64,000 nucleotides of DNA from Maratus speciosus (lineage: Eukaryota > Arthropoda > Arachnida > Araneae > Salticidae): contig OZ010799.1 in NCBI GenBank assembly GCA_963932465.1, positions 285,334,083-285,398,082 on the forward strand, given 5' to 3'. A model generated the notes under the pieces. It searched no databases. It saw only the letters and a list, made by a program, of their open reading frames with translations, and was not told where the DNA came from. The translations under genes were made by a program, and so were the position numbers. Positions 46,801-57,930 of this stretch are shown here, piece by piece. Numbering within the stretch: position 1 is the first letter of the stretch; the number at the start of each line of letters is the position of its first letter.

Positions 46801-48020
46801 CATACTTGCCAACTAAATTTCGGTAAAACTCAGAAGATTTTAGGCAAAAAATCAGAAGATTTTGGCGAAAAATCAGAAGATTTTTTAAGTTTTATAACAC
46901 TTTCAGTAGGGATTAAAAAACAGCTGAATCCTTATAAATAAACAAATTTCAAAGAGAAATTAATAAAATATTCACTAATTTGCAATTACACAATATATAT
47001 TATGACAAAAAAGAATAACTTGAATATATTAAAAATTACATTTTTTTTTTTTTTTTTTAATAGATATTCTACCTTTAACATTAAAAGACACTTAAAACTT
47101 CTGACTCCTAATTTTTTTTTTCTTTTTTTGAGGGTGATTCTGAAAAAGAAAAAAAAAAATCTGAAATTCACAGCAAATTTTCTGAAAAGTTACAGCAGGA
47201 TGGAGGGGGTGGGGGGAATCCACTTCCGACACTAGCTATGCGTTTTTTTCCGCTGTTCTTTAACGAAATTCGCGATCTTTAGCCGAAATTTGCCGTTTTC
47301 CACGTGATCCTTTGACGAAATTGGCGATTTTTCTGCAAACGATTCACAAAATTAATTTTTTTTGGCGAAGATGTCGAAATTCGCAATATTTTTATATCCG
47401 AATTTTCGAATTGGTGGCCGATTTTTTTAAATTTTTGGAAATGAATGCCTCAAATTTTCGGAATATTCGGACAAAAATCAGCCCTACGCGTCGTTTACGC
47501 AATCTTTTGACGAAATTCGCGTCTTTCCCGCGATTGTTCGGTGAAATTTGGGATTTTTCCGCGATCCATCGGTGAAATTTGGGATTTTTCCACGATCTTT
47601 TCACGAAACGCCCGTTTTTTCCGCGATCCTTTAACGGAATTCGCGTTATCACGCGATCTTTTTACGGAAATAGTGTTTTTACGTCATCTTTTGACGCCGC
47701 TTTTTTTACTTGATCTGTTGACGAAAATCACGTTTTTTCGCGATCTTTTCACGGAATTGGTGTTTTTATGCGCTTTTGGGGGGAATTCTCGTTTCTTACG
47801 CGATCTTTCGACAAAATTTGCGTCTTTCCCGCGAACCTTCGGCAAAATTTCGGGTTTTCCCGCAATCCTTTGACAAAACTGGCATAAAAAGCGTAAGAAA
47901 AGGCCGAAAATCGGAAGAAAATGACGAAAAGCGGAAGAAAACGCATTACGCGCGTAAAATCGGAAAACATGCTGATTTTTCGGAAGAATTCTGAAAAAAT
48001 CGGAAGAGTTGGCAGCTATG
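46801..48020. mobile_element. TGCCAACT-ended element, 1.2 kb, 7-bp TSD CCAGTAG
   Basis: Ends CATACTTGCCAACT (46801) and AGTTGGCAGCTATG (48020) are inverted; CCAGTAG flanks both (46794-46800, 48021-48027). AATCAGAAGATTTT repeats on the left and AATCGGAAGA on the right form subterminal motifs. A shortened minisatellite element (about 47130-47486, starting GAGGGTGATTCTG) and a second array (47490-47880) lie inside. Superfamily not determined. Confidence 0.75.
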
Positions 48021-48670
48021 CCAGTAGCAGTATATTACAAAATTTTGTCAAAATGTTTTGTGCCTTTTTAAAGACTCAATTAGCTTGACACCGGACCCAT
48101 TGTGACCCGAAATGACCCACTAATCGAATTTTCTTGAATATGAGACCTAGCCCAATGGTATTCTCGTGCCCAAAAACGATAGAAAGCAAAAATTTCATCA
48201 AAATCGTTAGAGTCATTTTCTAGATAAACTTAGAAAAAATTCGATTAGTGGGTCAGGCTAACATGTGACTCAGCCCATTGGTCTTCGCGTAATTCAAAAC
48301 AGTAGATTACAAAATTTACTCAAAATCGTTAGATCCGTTAAGATAAAATTATCTTCACCCGAAGTGGACCAAAAATGACCCACTAATTGAAATTTCTCGA
48401 ACATGTGACCTAGCCGAACAGTCTTCTCGAGCCCAAAAATAGTCGGATACAAAATTTAGTCAAAATCGATCGAGCCTCTTTAAGATATAATTAGCCTGAT
48501 CCTGACCCATTATGACCCACTAATGGAATTTTCTCGTTCCCGAAAATGGTAAATTACAAAATTTAGTCAAAATCGTTAGAGCCATTTTCAAGATTTTACA
48601 TACACACTAACACACACAATTTTTGCTCGCATTATAATATAAGATTTAAGGAAAAGTTAATTAAAATACA

Positions 48671-49111
48671 AAAACACACAGTCGCTACCAACATATTTAT
48701 TGTGTAAGTCATAAGATATGTACAACATATTTCCTTTAAAACTACCATTCAGTATTCAGTAAAATGAATATCTGCATAAAGAAAATTTCGATCCAATGGA
48801 AAATATAATTGGAGTATTTTGTTATGCAAAATTACATAAAAAATGTTTAACATAAATACATATCAATGAGCAATGATACACTAAGTATCAACAATATTAT
48901 AAATATTTACAATAATATACAAAAACAAAGTATTTACATTTTTACAAAAAACAGCTGTCACAATGATGAAAGCTTTTTTTCCATATTTCAATAAGTAGTC
49001 AATGAGATGAAAATAAAAATCTGGTTATCTTTAGGGTTTTAATATTTAAAATTTTTATGTTGAAAGAAATACATATTACTCTCATCAAAGTCAACTTTAC
49101 TCAGCAGATAG
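48671..49111 (-). other. 3' UTR of the CLK kinase gene
   Basis: Follows the stop codon at 49112-49114 on the minus strand. AATAAA at 48701-48696 (minus strand) is a plausible polyadenylation signal, placing cleavage near 48680, only tens of bases from the end of the repeat array at 48650. UTR limits are inferred. Confidence 0.6.
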
Positions 49112-49321
49112 TCATCTGCTCATACTATGAGATTTCTCTCTAGTTTCAGAAGGAGTTTCTTGTTCATGTTGATGGAGTTTCAGTTCAGAAGGAAGTTTTG
49201 AAAAAAATGGATGGTCAAGTGCTTCTTTCAGAGTTATTCTTTGTGACGGTTCATACTCTAACATTCGGGAAACAAGTTCATATAGATGTCTATGGTCTTC
49301 ATCATCTGCAAGAATGTATCT
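49112..49321 (-). CDS. Last coding exon of a CLK/Doa (LAMMER) dual-specificity kinase
   Basis: 69 codons plus TGA. The translation RYILADDEDHRHLYELVSRM, then LEYEPSQRITLKEALDHPFF, matches the end of the kinase domain in CDC2-like kinases (LEY-P--RITL-EAL-HPFF; the Arg is the invariant residue of subdomain XI). These nuclear kinases phosphorylate SR splicing factors. A polypyrimidine-rich acceptor, TTTTGTTTTGTTTCAG, precedes the first codon AGA, so the exon starts in phase 0. After HPFF comes a 30-residue hydrophilic tail ending SMSR. Upstream exons would lie at higher coordinates; none was recognised, so the preceding intron is long or reaches past the gap. It is the only convincing host gene here. 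Confidence 0.88.
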   Translation of the reverse strand, partial: RYILADDEDHRHLYELVSRMLEYEPSQRITLKEALDHPFFSKLPSELKLHQHEQETPSETREKSHSMSR

Positions 49322-49345
49322 CTGAAACAAAACAAAAAAAGTTTT
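49322..49345 (-). promoter_or_regulatory. 3' splice site of the CLK last exon
   Basis: On the minus strand a T-rich tract (also a ~25-base T/A homopolymer nearby) ends in TTTCAG directly before AGATAC. The frame upstream of AG is open for only three codons, consistent with a splice acceptor. A second AG two bases later would break the reading phase. Confidence 0.8.
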
Positions 49346-50115
49346 TTTTTTTTTTTTTTTTTTTTTTAAAGCAAGGGAATAAAATGATAATAACAGAGCA
49401 TCAAATAGTTATAAAAGCTGTCAATCCAGGGTTCCCCCCTTCCCCCTCCTTTCTTTTTGGGACCATTTCACAATGAAAGATGAAATTCTGTTACTCAAAT
49501 TCGAACAAGACATTTATTAACTTTCTAAGTCCTTCTGCTAAAAGTTTTCCTTCTCGGTGAACTTGTTTTGTTTGCAATTTACACATCTTAAAACCAAACA
49601 AAATAAAAGTAATTAATGAAGAGTATGCAGACCTGCCAACCTTTGGAAAGGAGAAATCGTAGCACAAAGAATAAGGTTTCATTCTTTCAACTTAATATAC
49701 TAAATTTTTAACTCTGAAAATTTTTATATGATTTTTAGAGTTTCTTCTCGTTTCACAGTTTTTTTTTTTTTTTTTTTTTTAACTTTTGTAAAAGGAGCCT
49801 GGTTCCAATTTTTTAGCCCAGTACAGTAAATTTTGACGAAATTCGAAATGTTTTTCCCGCGATCATTCCAGGATATTCAAAAAATTTTCCCCACAATCGT
49901 AATTCACATTTTTCTATCACGATTCTTTGTTGAAATCCACACTTTTTACCATGAACTTTTGACGAATCTTGCGTTTTTTACCACGATCCTTTGACGAAAT
50001 TAGTGTTTTCTTTCTGCGATCTTTAGATGAATTTTGCATTTTCTTACTGATCTTTTGACGAAATCCCGTTTTCTTTCTGCGATATTTTGACAAAATTCAC
50101 GTTTTTACCACGATC
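49346..50115 (-). other. Probable CLK intron with repeat sequence
   Basis: Contains a poly-T run, ACCTGCCAACCTTTGG (about 49630; resembles the TGCCAACT end at 46801) and, from 49830, TTTGACGAAATT minisatellite units that run into the assembly gap. No exon recognised. Confidence 0.5.
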
Positions 50116-50315
50116 NNNNNNNNNNNNNNNNNNNNNNNNNNNNNNNNNNNNNNNNNNNNNNNNNNNNNNNNNNNNNNNNNNNNNNNNNNNNNNNNNNNNN
50201 NNNNNNNNNNNNNNNNNNNNNNNNNNNNNNNNNNNNNNNNNNNNNNNNNNNNNNNNNNNNNNNNNNNNNNNNNNNNNNNNNNNNNNNNNNNNNNNNNNNN
50301 NNNNNNNNNNNNNNN
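50116..50315. other. Assembly gap, 200 N
   Basis: Exactly 200 N, probably a placeholder of arbitrary size. It begins inside the minisatellite and ends at a Helentron-like terminus, so the hidden sequence is likely repetitive. Confidence 0.99.
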
Positions 50316-50356
50316 GTGCGAGCTTTACTCGCGCACAGAGGGTTCCGTAGAATAAA
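50316..50356. repeat. Helentron-like hairpin terminus
   Basis: GTGCGAG-cttt-ACTCGCGCAC hairpin followed by AGAGGGTTCCGTAG. It has the same layout as the left end at about 14750 (hairpin plus GAGGGTTTCGT) and matches the GGGTTCCGT ends at 58.73-58.77 kb in inverted sense. The rest of the element is in the gap. Confidence 0.65.
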
Positions 50357-50899
50357 TATATGAATTTGTAATTGTATTATATATATTCAAAAAAAAAAAA
50401 AAAAAAAAAAGACTTTGAAAAAAAACTATACAACGTAGGCTTGGGTATAACTGTATATATTAGAAAAGTGTAAATGGGTATACCATGAAAGTTCAAAGAG
50501 ATATGGAACCTAAATAATATCAAATATAGCTATTCGTATAACTCTTTTTTTAATATTATCCTTAGTGATGGGCGATTCTTGAGAATTCGACAATCGAGAA
50601 AAATCGTCATCGTAAAAAATCACAATCGATACAGCCATCGATTAATTCCTAGAATCTACAATCGAGATGTTTTACAATCGATTATAACGAGAAAAGCTAA
50701 AAACAGTTATTGGAAAACTTAGCTATTATTCTGGCCGACAATTTCATAGTAGTGATAGGGCTTTGTGATGGGCGATTCTCTAAAATTTACCAATCGAAAA
50801 AAATCGTTATCGTAAAATACACAATCGATACAATCATCGATTATTTTCGAGAATCTACAAAGGAGATGTTCTAGATTCGATTATTGAAATCATTGTTTT

Positions 50900-52370
50900 T
50901 ACATATATATAAGGCAGATTTTATTAAATATAGGGTAACTGAAAACAGATGGAATAAAAAAACAACAAACCAAAGGGAGGCTATAAAGGAGCCATAAGAC
51001 TGGAAAAGTCTTGTAAGGGTGCCCCCTGGTTGAAAAAAGCTGAAAAAACGCGAAGAGTTATGAAGCGGTAAGGGAAGTTTAAGTATCAAAAATTAGAATT
51101 TTTCGGCAATTAGCACCAAAATGGCCAAAGAAATAAGAATCAAAAGTACCCCCTAGTGGCAAAAACATGAACTAAAGGATGATAAAAGGGATCAAAATTT
51201 TTTATTGATTTTTCTACGTCATTTGAGATTGGATCTTTAATTTCCCCATTTTTAGAAAGACTTCGACTGGAATACATTAAACGAACCCCCGCGGGGAGCA
51301 AAGTAGGGGGCAGGGGCAAGGAAAGTGCATAATATGAATAAGTGGTCACAGGACTTTCCAACGATATGTCACATGAGGGGTGTCGGCTAAATTTAGAAAA
51401 GTGCCCCCGCACGGGGCAAAGTAAGGGAGGGGTGCGGGCGATATATAAAATGAAATAGTAGTCACAGAGCTTTCCAATGATATATCACATGAGGGGTATC
51501 AGCAAAAGATAGAAAAGAGTCCCAACTCCCAGGATTCCAATTATCGTTCCCCCGAAATATACCCTGCTCATCCTTCTCTTTGAAATTTTCATATATTAAA
51601 AATTATTTATCGGAGGGATCCGTAAAAAAATCCGATCTAAAATGTTTAAAAACGCTACGATTTCAAAAAAGTTCGAAAAGTGCCTCTCTCGGGGCGCCAA
51701 AATAGGGAGGGAAGAAGAAAGGTTCATAATATGAAAGAGTAACTTTCCGATGATAACCGAAAACTTTCCGATGATATATCAAATGACTGGTCCAAAAAAA
51801 GTTTGAAATCTACCCCTCCCACGTGGGTTCCCTCTTTTATCCCAGAATATACCCGGAAATCACGCAGCCCCACTTTTCACCCACAGCACCCCCCACGCAG
51901 CCACCAAAATTTTATATTTAATAAATAATATTTATCGGAGAGCTCCATTAAAAAACCTCATTTGATGATATTTATTGTAGAAATCTCTACAATTAAAAAA
52001 AAATCACCCCCGCACCGCTCCCCCCCCCCCGCCCCCTTCCGGAATTCAAGTCTGGGAGGAGAAAGGTTCATAATATGAAAGAGTGGTGAAAGGACTTTCC
52101 GATGGAGAGGTTTGGTAAAAGTTTGAAAATTACCCCCTCCCCCCTTTGTCCACTCTCGCGCCCCCCAGAATTCACTCACCTTCCTCTTTGAACTTTTTAT
52201 ATTTAATAAATAGTATTTATCTGAGTCTCCAGGTATGGGGCAGCTTGGCAGAGCTAAAATAAGAGAAACATTGAAAATTCGGGGCAAAATGACACTAAAT
52301 TTAACAGTAAAGTTTGAAACTAGGACTATACAGAACTGAATACATAAACCACTATGCTTCATAACCCACA
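50900..52370 (-). repeat. Left arm of the 118-bp repeat family
   Basis: GTTCATAATATGAAAGAGTGG, GGACTTTCCGATGATAT and CACATGAGGGGT recur at about 51325, 51440, 51725 and 52063. These are reverse complements of motifs in the right arm (ACCCCTCATGTGACATATCG). C/G-rich tracts such as CCCCCGCACGGGGC punctuate the units. Non-coding. Confidence 0.75.
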
Positions 52371-52390
52371 TCGGTTAATAGCAATAAAAA

Positions 52391-54210
52391 GATAAGTGCC
52401 AGTTAAACTGATGGCATTGAGCTCACAGGTTATTCACATTAATTGTATATTATACTCTTATTTCAAAGAATAATGTCCCTCAAAAAATAAATGAAGGGAA
52501 ATATACCCCGTTTGCCGCTTTTATACTTAACCAATGAACCTCCAAATCAAATCAGGGAAACTCCTTAACTATAATAAATCAGTATATCAAATTTGAAGAA
52601 AATCAGATAATTCTGCATGAAAAAAAGAAACATATTGCTAAATTAAGGGTGGTCTAACCCCTTTAACCCTTTTATACTTAAATAATGAACCTCCAAATCT
52701 AATCAGGAAAGCTCCTTATCAGAACGAACATAGAAAAAAAAAAAAAAAATTAAAGTAAATTGAATAATTCTCCACGAAAATCCATTTATCTAAATTAAGG
52801 GGAGGGGACTTCCCCCTTTTCGCCCTTGTATACTTAACCAATGAACCTCCAAATCTAATGAAGGAAGCGCCATATCGGAATAAATCGGTATATTAAATTT
52901 GAAGCAAATCGAATAATTCTGCATGAAAAACCCTTTTATCTAAATTATGGGGGAGGCCAGCCCCTCCCCTTTATACTTAACCCATAAACCTCCAAATCTA
53001 ATCAAGGCAGCTTCTTAACATAATAAACCGGTATCCCAAATTTGGAGCAAATCGAATAATTCTGCATGAAAAACCCATTTATCTACATTAAGGAGGGGGT
53101 CTACCCCCCTTTCCCCCCTTTATACTTAAGTAATGAACCTCCAAGTTTAATCAGGGAAGCTCATTAACATAATAAACCGGTATAATAAATTTGGAACAAA
53201 TCGAGTAATTCTGCATGAAAAACCCAATTATCTAAATTAAGTGGAGAACCAGCCCCCCTTCTCCCCCTTTATCTTTAACCAATGAACTTCCAAGTTTAAT
53301 CAGGGAAGCTCCTTAACATAATAAACCGGTATACCAAATTTGGAGCAAATCGAATAATTCTGCATGAAAAGCCCATTTATCTAAATTAAGGGGGGACCAG
53401 CCCCCTTCTCCCCCTTTATACTTAACCCGTAAACCTCCAAATCTAATCAAGGTAACTTCTTAACATAATAAACCGGTATATCAAATTTGGAGCAAATCGA
53501 ATAATTCTGCATGAAAAACCCATTTATCTAAATTAAGGAGGGGGTCTACCCCCCCTTTCTCCCCTTTATACTTAACTAATGAACTTCCAAGTTTAATCAG
53601 GGAAGCTCCTTAACATAATAAACCGGTATACCAAATTTGGAACAAATCGAATAATTCTGCATGAAAAACCCATTTATCTAAATTAAGAGGGGGCGGGCAG
53701 CCCCCCTTCTACCCCTTTATCCTTAACCAATGAACTTCCAAGTTTAATCAGGGAAGCTCCTTAAAATAATAAACCGGTATACCAAATTTGGAGCAAATCG
53801 AATAATTCTGCATGAAAAACCCATTTATCTAAATTAAGGAGGGTGTCTACCCCCCTTTCCCCCCTTCATACATAACTAATGAACCTCCAAGTTTAATCAG
53901 GGAAGCTCCTTAACATAATAAACCGGTATACGAAATTTGGAGCAAATCGAATAGTTCTGCATGAAAAACCTATTTATCTAAATTAAGGAGGGGGGGGGGG
54001 ACCAGCCCCTCTTCTCTCCCTTTATCCTTAACCAATGAACCGTCAAAACTAATCAGCGGAACGCCTTATCAGAATAAACATAAAAAAAATTGAAGCAAAT
54101 CATACATTTTAATCAAGAGTTATCGCGTTACGTACATACGTACGTACATGCATACACAGAACCGACGGGTACATTAGCTCTCAGGCTTAGATAGCCTGTG
54201 AGCTAAAAAG
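52391..54210. mobile_element. Helentron-like element with ~149-bp central repeats (family C)
   Basis: Ten repeats anchored on AATAATTCTGCATGAAAA start at 52611, 52768, 52917, 53060, 53209, 53358, 53505, 53655, 53806 and 53955, spaced 143-157 bp, mostly 147-151. Inverted ends AGCTCACAGG (52420-52429) and CCTGTGAGCT (54195-54204) bound it. On the left is a hairpin, TGCCAGTT...GATGGCA. On the right is a TACGTACATACGTACGTACA microsatellite followed by the CTCTCAGGC-ttagata-GCCTGTGAG hairpin. This is the HINE/DINE-1 layout. Non-coding. Confidence 0.75.
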
Positions 54211-54319
54211 AGATTGGATAAGCAGATGGACTCCTTTCAGAAATTATGACTTAAACCAACCGGTAAGTTTGACTCTAAAAGCTTCATTTCCATCTCGCAT
54301 TTCGGCAAATCTCATCTCG

Positions 54320-54600
54320 ATGATTTTTCCAGCATTTCGACGCTTCCAGATGGGAAGCTGCTCGATGGTTTGTTCTCTCGCGGTTTTAAACCTTTCGGAA
54401 TGGGAAGTCTCTCGAGAGTGTCTCTCGCCCTTTTCAACCTTTCTCGATGGGAAGCCTCTCGCTGGTGGCTGGTTTCTCTCGTTCTTTTCGAAATCTCCCA
54501 ACGAAAAGCCTTTCGAGGATTTCGCTCGCGCTTTTCAACATTTCGCTATGAGAAGCTTTTCGAGGATTTCTCTCGTCCTCGGCAGAGAAGAAAAGTAAGA
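54320..54600. repeat. ~49-bp minisatellite, about five units
   Basis: GGGAAG/GAAAAG followed by CCTCTCGAGG and TTTTCAACCTTTCG recurs at about 54351, 54401, 54448, 54501 and 54549. Open frames in both directions (54244-54598) come from the repeat; the serine/phenylalanine-rich translation matches nothing I know. Confidence 0.7.
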
Positions 54601-54719
54601 AAATTTATCGAGAGTACCAAGGGACGAGATAGAGAAAGAGGCATGACAATGAGCTGTGAAATGAAGCCCTAATTTTCAAAGTTTCTCTTATTTTAGCCCT
54701 ACCAAGATGTCACATACCT

Positions 54720-55319
54720 GGAGCCCTCCGATAAAAATTATTTATTAAATATAAAAATTTCAAAGAGGAAGGTGGGTCGGGTGATTTCGGAAGGAGGACG
54801 TGAGAGTGGAATCATGCGGGGTGCAATTTTAAAAATTTTACCGAACCCTTCCTGTGGCATATAATCGAAAAGCCCTTTGACCACTCTTTCATACTATGAA
54901 CCTTTCTTCGCCCAAAGGGGGATGGGGAAGGGGCGAACAAATTTTTAAAACCGTAGCCGATATCTATAATAAATTTAAATATCACTTTAGATGTGGGTTT
55001 TTTATGCAGTCTTCCGCAGTCTTATGCAGTCTTCCTTTTTATGCAGTCTAAATATTAATTATTGAACATAAAAATTTTAAAGTGGCGGCAGTGTGAATTC
55101 CGGGGCGAAAGAGTGGTCTCACGGGGGGTGGGAGGGGGAGCAATTTTCAAACTTTTTTTGGACCAGTCATGTGATACGTCATCGGTAAGCTCTCGGATGA
55201 CTCTTTCATATTATGAGACTTTCTTCCTCCCCTCCCCAATTTGGCCCCCACTGCGAGGGTAGTTTTTTCCGTTTTTATCATTTCAGATCAGATTTTTTTA
55301 TGGAGCCCTCCGCTAAATA
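54720..55319 (+). repeat. Right arm, diverged units of the 118-bp family
   Basis: CCACTCTTTCATACTATGAACC (about 54875) and CTCTTTCATATTATGAG (about 55200) are the inverse of left-arm motifs. GGAGCCCTCCGATAAAAATT-like text separates the units. Confidence 0.7.
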
Positions 55320-56260
55320 TTATTTATAATATATGAAATTTCAGGACACTTTTCCAAATTTAGCCAAGACCCCTCATGTGACATATCGTTGGAAAGGTTT
55401 GTGACTACTTATTGATGCTATGCACTTCCGGTGGCCGCCCCCCCCACCTCCCCCCCGGAGGACACTTTTCCAAATTTAGTCAATACCCCTCTTGTGAGAT
55501 ATCGTTGAAAAAGTCTGTGAATACTTATTGATGTTATGCACTTCCGGTGACAGTCCCCCCACTCTTTGCCCCCCCCCCGGGACGCTTTTTCAAATTTAGT
55601 CAAGACACCTAGTGTGAGATATCGTTGGAAAGGTCTGTGACTACTTATTGATGTTATGTACCTACGGTGTCCCCACCACCACTTTGCCCCCGCCGGGGGC
55701 ACTTTTCCAAATTTAGCCAAGACCCCACATGTGAGATATCGTTGGAAAGGTCTGTGACTATTTATCGATGTTATGCACCTCCGGTGACAGTCTCCCCTAA
55801 TTTGCCCCTCCCGGGGGACACTTTTTCAAATTTAGCCAAGACCCCTCATGTGAGATATCGTTGGAAAGGTCTGTGACTACCTATTGATGTTATGCTCCTC
55901 CGGTGTCCATCCGCCCATTTTGCACCCCCCCGGGGGACACTTTTCCAAATTTTGCCAAGACCCCACATGTGAGATATCGTTGGAAAGGTCTGTGACTACT
56001 TATTGATGTAATGCACCTCCGGTGACCGCCCCCACCCCACTTTTCCCCCACGGGGTGTTTTTCTAAATTTAGCCGGGACCCCTCATGTGACATATTGTTG
56101 GAAAGGCTTATGACCACTTACTCATGTTGTCCACTCCCGCACCCCTCCCCCCTTTGCCCCCACGGGGAGGGCTTTTTTATAAATTCAGATCCAGCCTTCT
56201 CATGTGACATATGGTTGGAAAGGCCTAAAGACCTGTGACGACTTAATCATATTATGCAGC
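55320..56260 (+). repeat. Right arm, eight ~118-bp tandem repeats
   Basis: GATATCGTTGGAAAGG recurs near 55383, 55499, 55619, 55736, 55855, 55974, 56092 and 56209, spacing 116-120 bp. Each unit has CACTTTTCCAAATTTAGCCA, CCCCTCATGTGA and a C/G-rich stretch. Non-coding despite open frames on both strands. Confidence 0.9.
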
Positions 56261-56706
56261 TGCTGTGTCCCTCCGCTCGCTTTGACCCCTCCCCCAAGAG
56301 ATCTGGTCCGAGGTTCATTCGTTTCGATATTATATTTTTTACAAGGTTTTGTAGTGCGTGCACACCACACCCGCCTGCTATCATATATCAGTGCCGTATA
56401 TAGCGGGTAACCTGTTCGTGATTTCATATTACAAGATTACGTATAAATTAGGGGCAACGATTAAAGGAGGGGCCCGCTAGCGGTCGAAGTCACCTAGTCT
56501 TTATTAACATCGACGCATTCCAGTTCACCCGCAGACGATTCTTGATAAATGTATGACGTATATAATACATAATATATGATTTATAAAAGAAATTTGCAAA
56601 CTGCAGTCATCGAGAAAAAATTTACACAATCGAAAATTATCGAGATGTCCATACAATCGAGAAAATCGAGAAAAACATCTCGTTATCGCCCATCACTAAT
56701 TATCCT

Positions 56707-57930
56707 AATTTGTTTATGATGAACTTAATTCGGTACTGACAATAAAAGCAGTGCATAGTTAAACTTCATTTGGTATTTCATGAAACTAAATTCAGCGTAG
56801 TAATAACATTTATTTCTACAGCGTAGCTAAACAAAACCTTTGTTCAAAGTTTAAATTTGGCATTGTGCTAAGCGCGCTTCGAATTCAGGTCTCAAAGCTG
56901 CAACGCCGCCTTGGTCAGTGCCGCGTTTTCCAGTTAGGTGTTTAATTAACTTTTAAAGTAACTCGAGGCGTATTGAGAGATACAATCAATGCAAACTATC
57001 GCGAATCCCACAGTATTTATGGGATTCATTCTAATTAAATCTTTCGAGGGCGATGCCCTTAAAAAACGGACACCTAATTTTAATTCCAAAACAGACAAGC
57101 GGCACCAAGAATATTTAATTAAAAATTTCCTTTTATCATGTACGTGGAAATAAACAAGTTCGCATTTTTTAATAAATTCGTTTATAAATTCTGGTGTCAG
57201 TTCATTATTTCATAAGCTTATAAATAGAATTACTCCGTGCCGGAAAGGATTAAGTGGTCGCAGGACTCTTAAAGCTTCAAAATTTAAGAAATTTAAATTT
57301 TTTGATATAATTGTTTCCTTGAAATTCCCATTTGAACAGAAGTTTTGGCTTTTAGAATTATACCCGCTCAATAGCTGAAGCGGCGTTTTTGAAACTTTAA
57401 AGTCATTATTTTCCAAATAGCGTTTTTTGGGCATAACGCGCAGGATACCTCAAAAACTTCTGAATATTTTTTCATGAAATTTTCAAAACATATATTTCAT
57501 ATTAGTCTGTATAAACTGAACCTAAAATTTCCTTTTTATTGTTCAAAAAAATATTTTTTAGGTGATTTTACTGTTGAAATTTTCAAAATTTTGTATTAAC
57601 TAAATGCAACATTGCATTAAAAATATAAAAATTCTTTAAATACAAATTTATTTAAGTTCAGGGAAATTATTACAGTCTGAAGTATAAGTAAGCACCAAAA
57701 TTTTCATTCTAGTTGCAATATTTATTTTGTAATCCTGCGCGTAAACTGTTATGCCAATTTTTTGTTCGACAAATGTCTAACAGTTTCGAGCCCCCTATAA
57801 ATACTAATTCTGTATTTTGCAATTTTTTAAATTCATGAAACGAAAGAACATACTTATATCTTTCATCCCAATTAAATTGTGTTTTAAAATCATATACATT
57901 TTAAGACATTAAATGTTGAAAATGGTCTTT
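56707..57930. other. AT-rich non-coding stretch
   Basis: Flank of the 6.1-kb element. The minus-strand open stretch 57210-57434 is not recognised. No element ends identified. Confidence 0.4.

Larger units (their letters stand above)
44480..48650. repeat. Helentron-like array of ~145-bp repeats (family D), interrupted
   Basis: Repeats anchored on GACCCACTAATCRAATTTTC recur at about 44511, 44651, 44783, 44927 and 45072, spaced 122-145 bp, and continue at 46525-46800 and 48021-48600. Two insertions (45211-46522, 46801-48020) split the array and carry their own duplications. The right end is CATACACACTAACACACACA then GCATTATAATATAAGATT, the microsatellite-plus-short-end signature. A left end was not found. 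Confidence 0.75.
50563..56698. mobile_element. 6.1-kb hAT-type composite element, TSD ATTATCCT
   Basis: Ends TAGTGATGGGCGAT (50563) and ATCGCCCATCACTA (56698) are perfect 14-bp inverted repeats with looser ATCGAGAAAA-type homology inside. The perfect 8-bp duplication ATTATCCT is at 50555-50562 and 56699-56706. A second, imperfect left end (TTGTGATGGGCGATTCTC) lies at 50764. The body consists of a left arm and an inverted right arm of the same ~118-bp repeat family, an inserted Helentron-like array (52391-54210) and a ~49-bp minisatellite. No transposase frame was recognised. Confidence 0.9.

Noticed and set aside
50087..50350. Open frame across the N run
   Set aside because: Most of its codons are unknown bases in the assembly gap.
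51958..52371. 137-codon minus-strand open frame
   Set aside because: Lies in the left arm of the 118-bp repeat family; translation follows repeat text and matches no family.
54244..54672. Opposing open frames of 85-109 codons
   Set aside because: Generated by the ~49-bp minisatellite; no domain.
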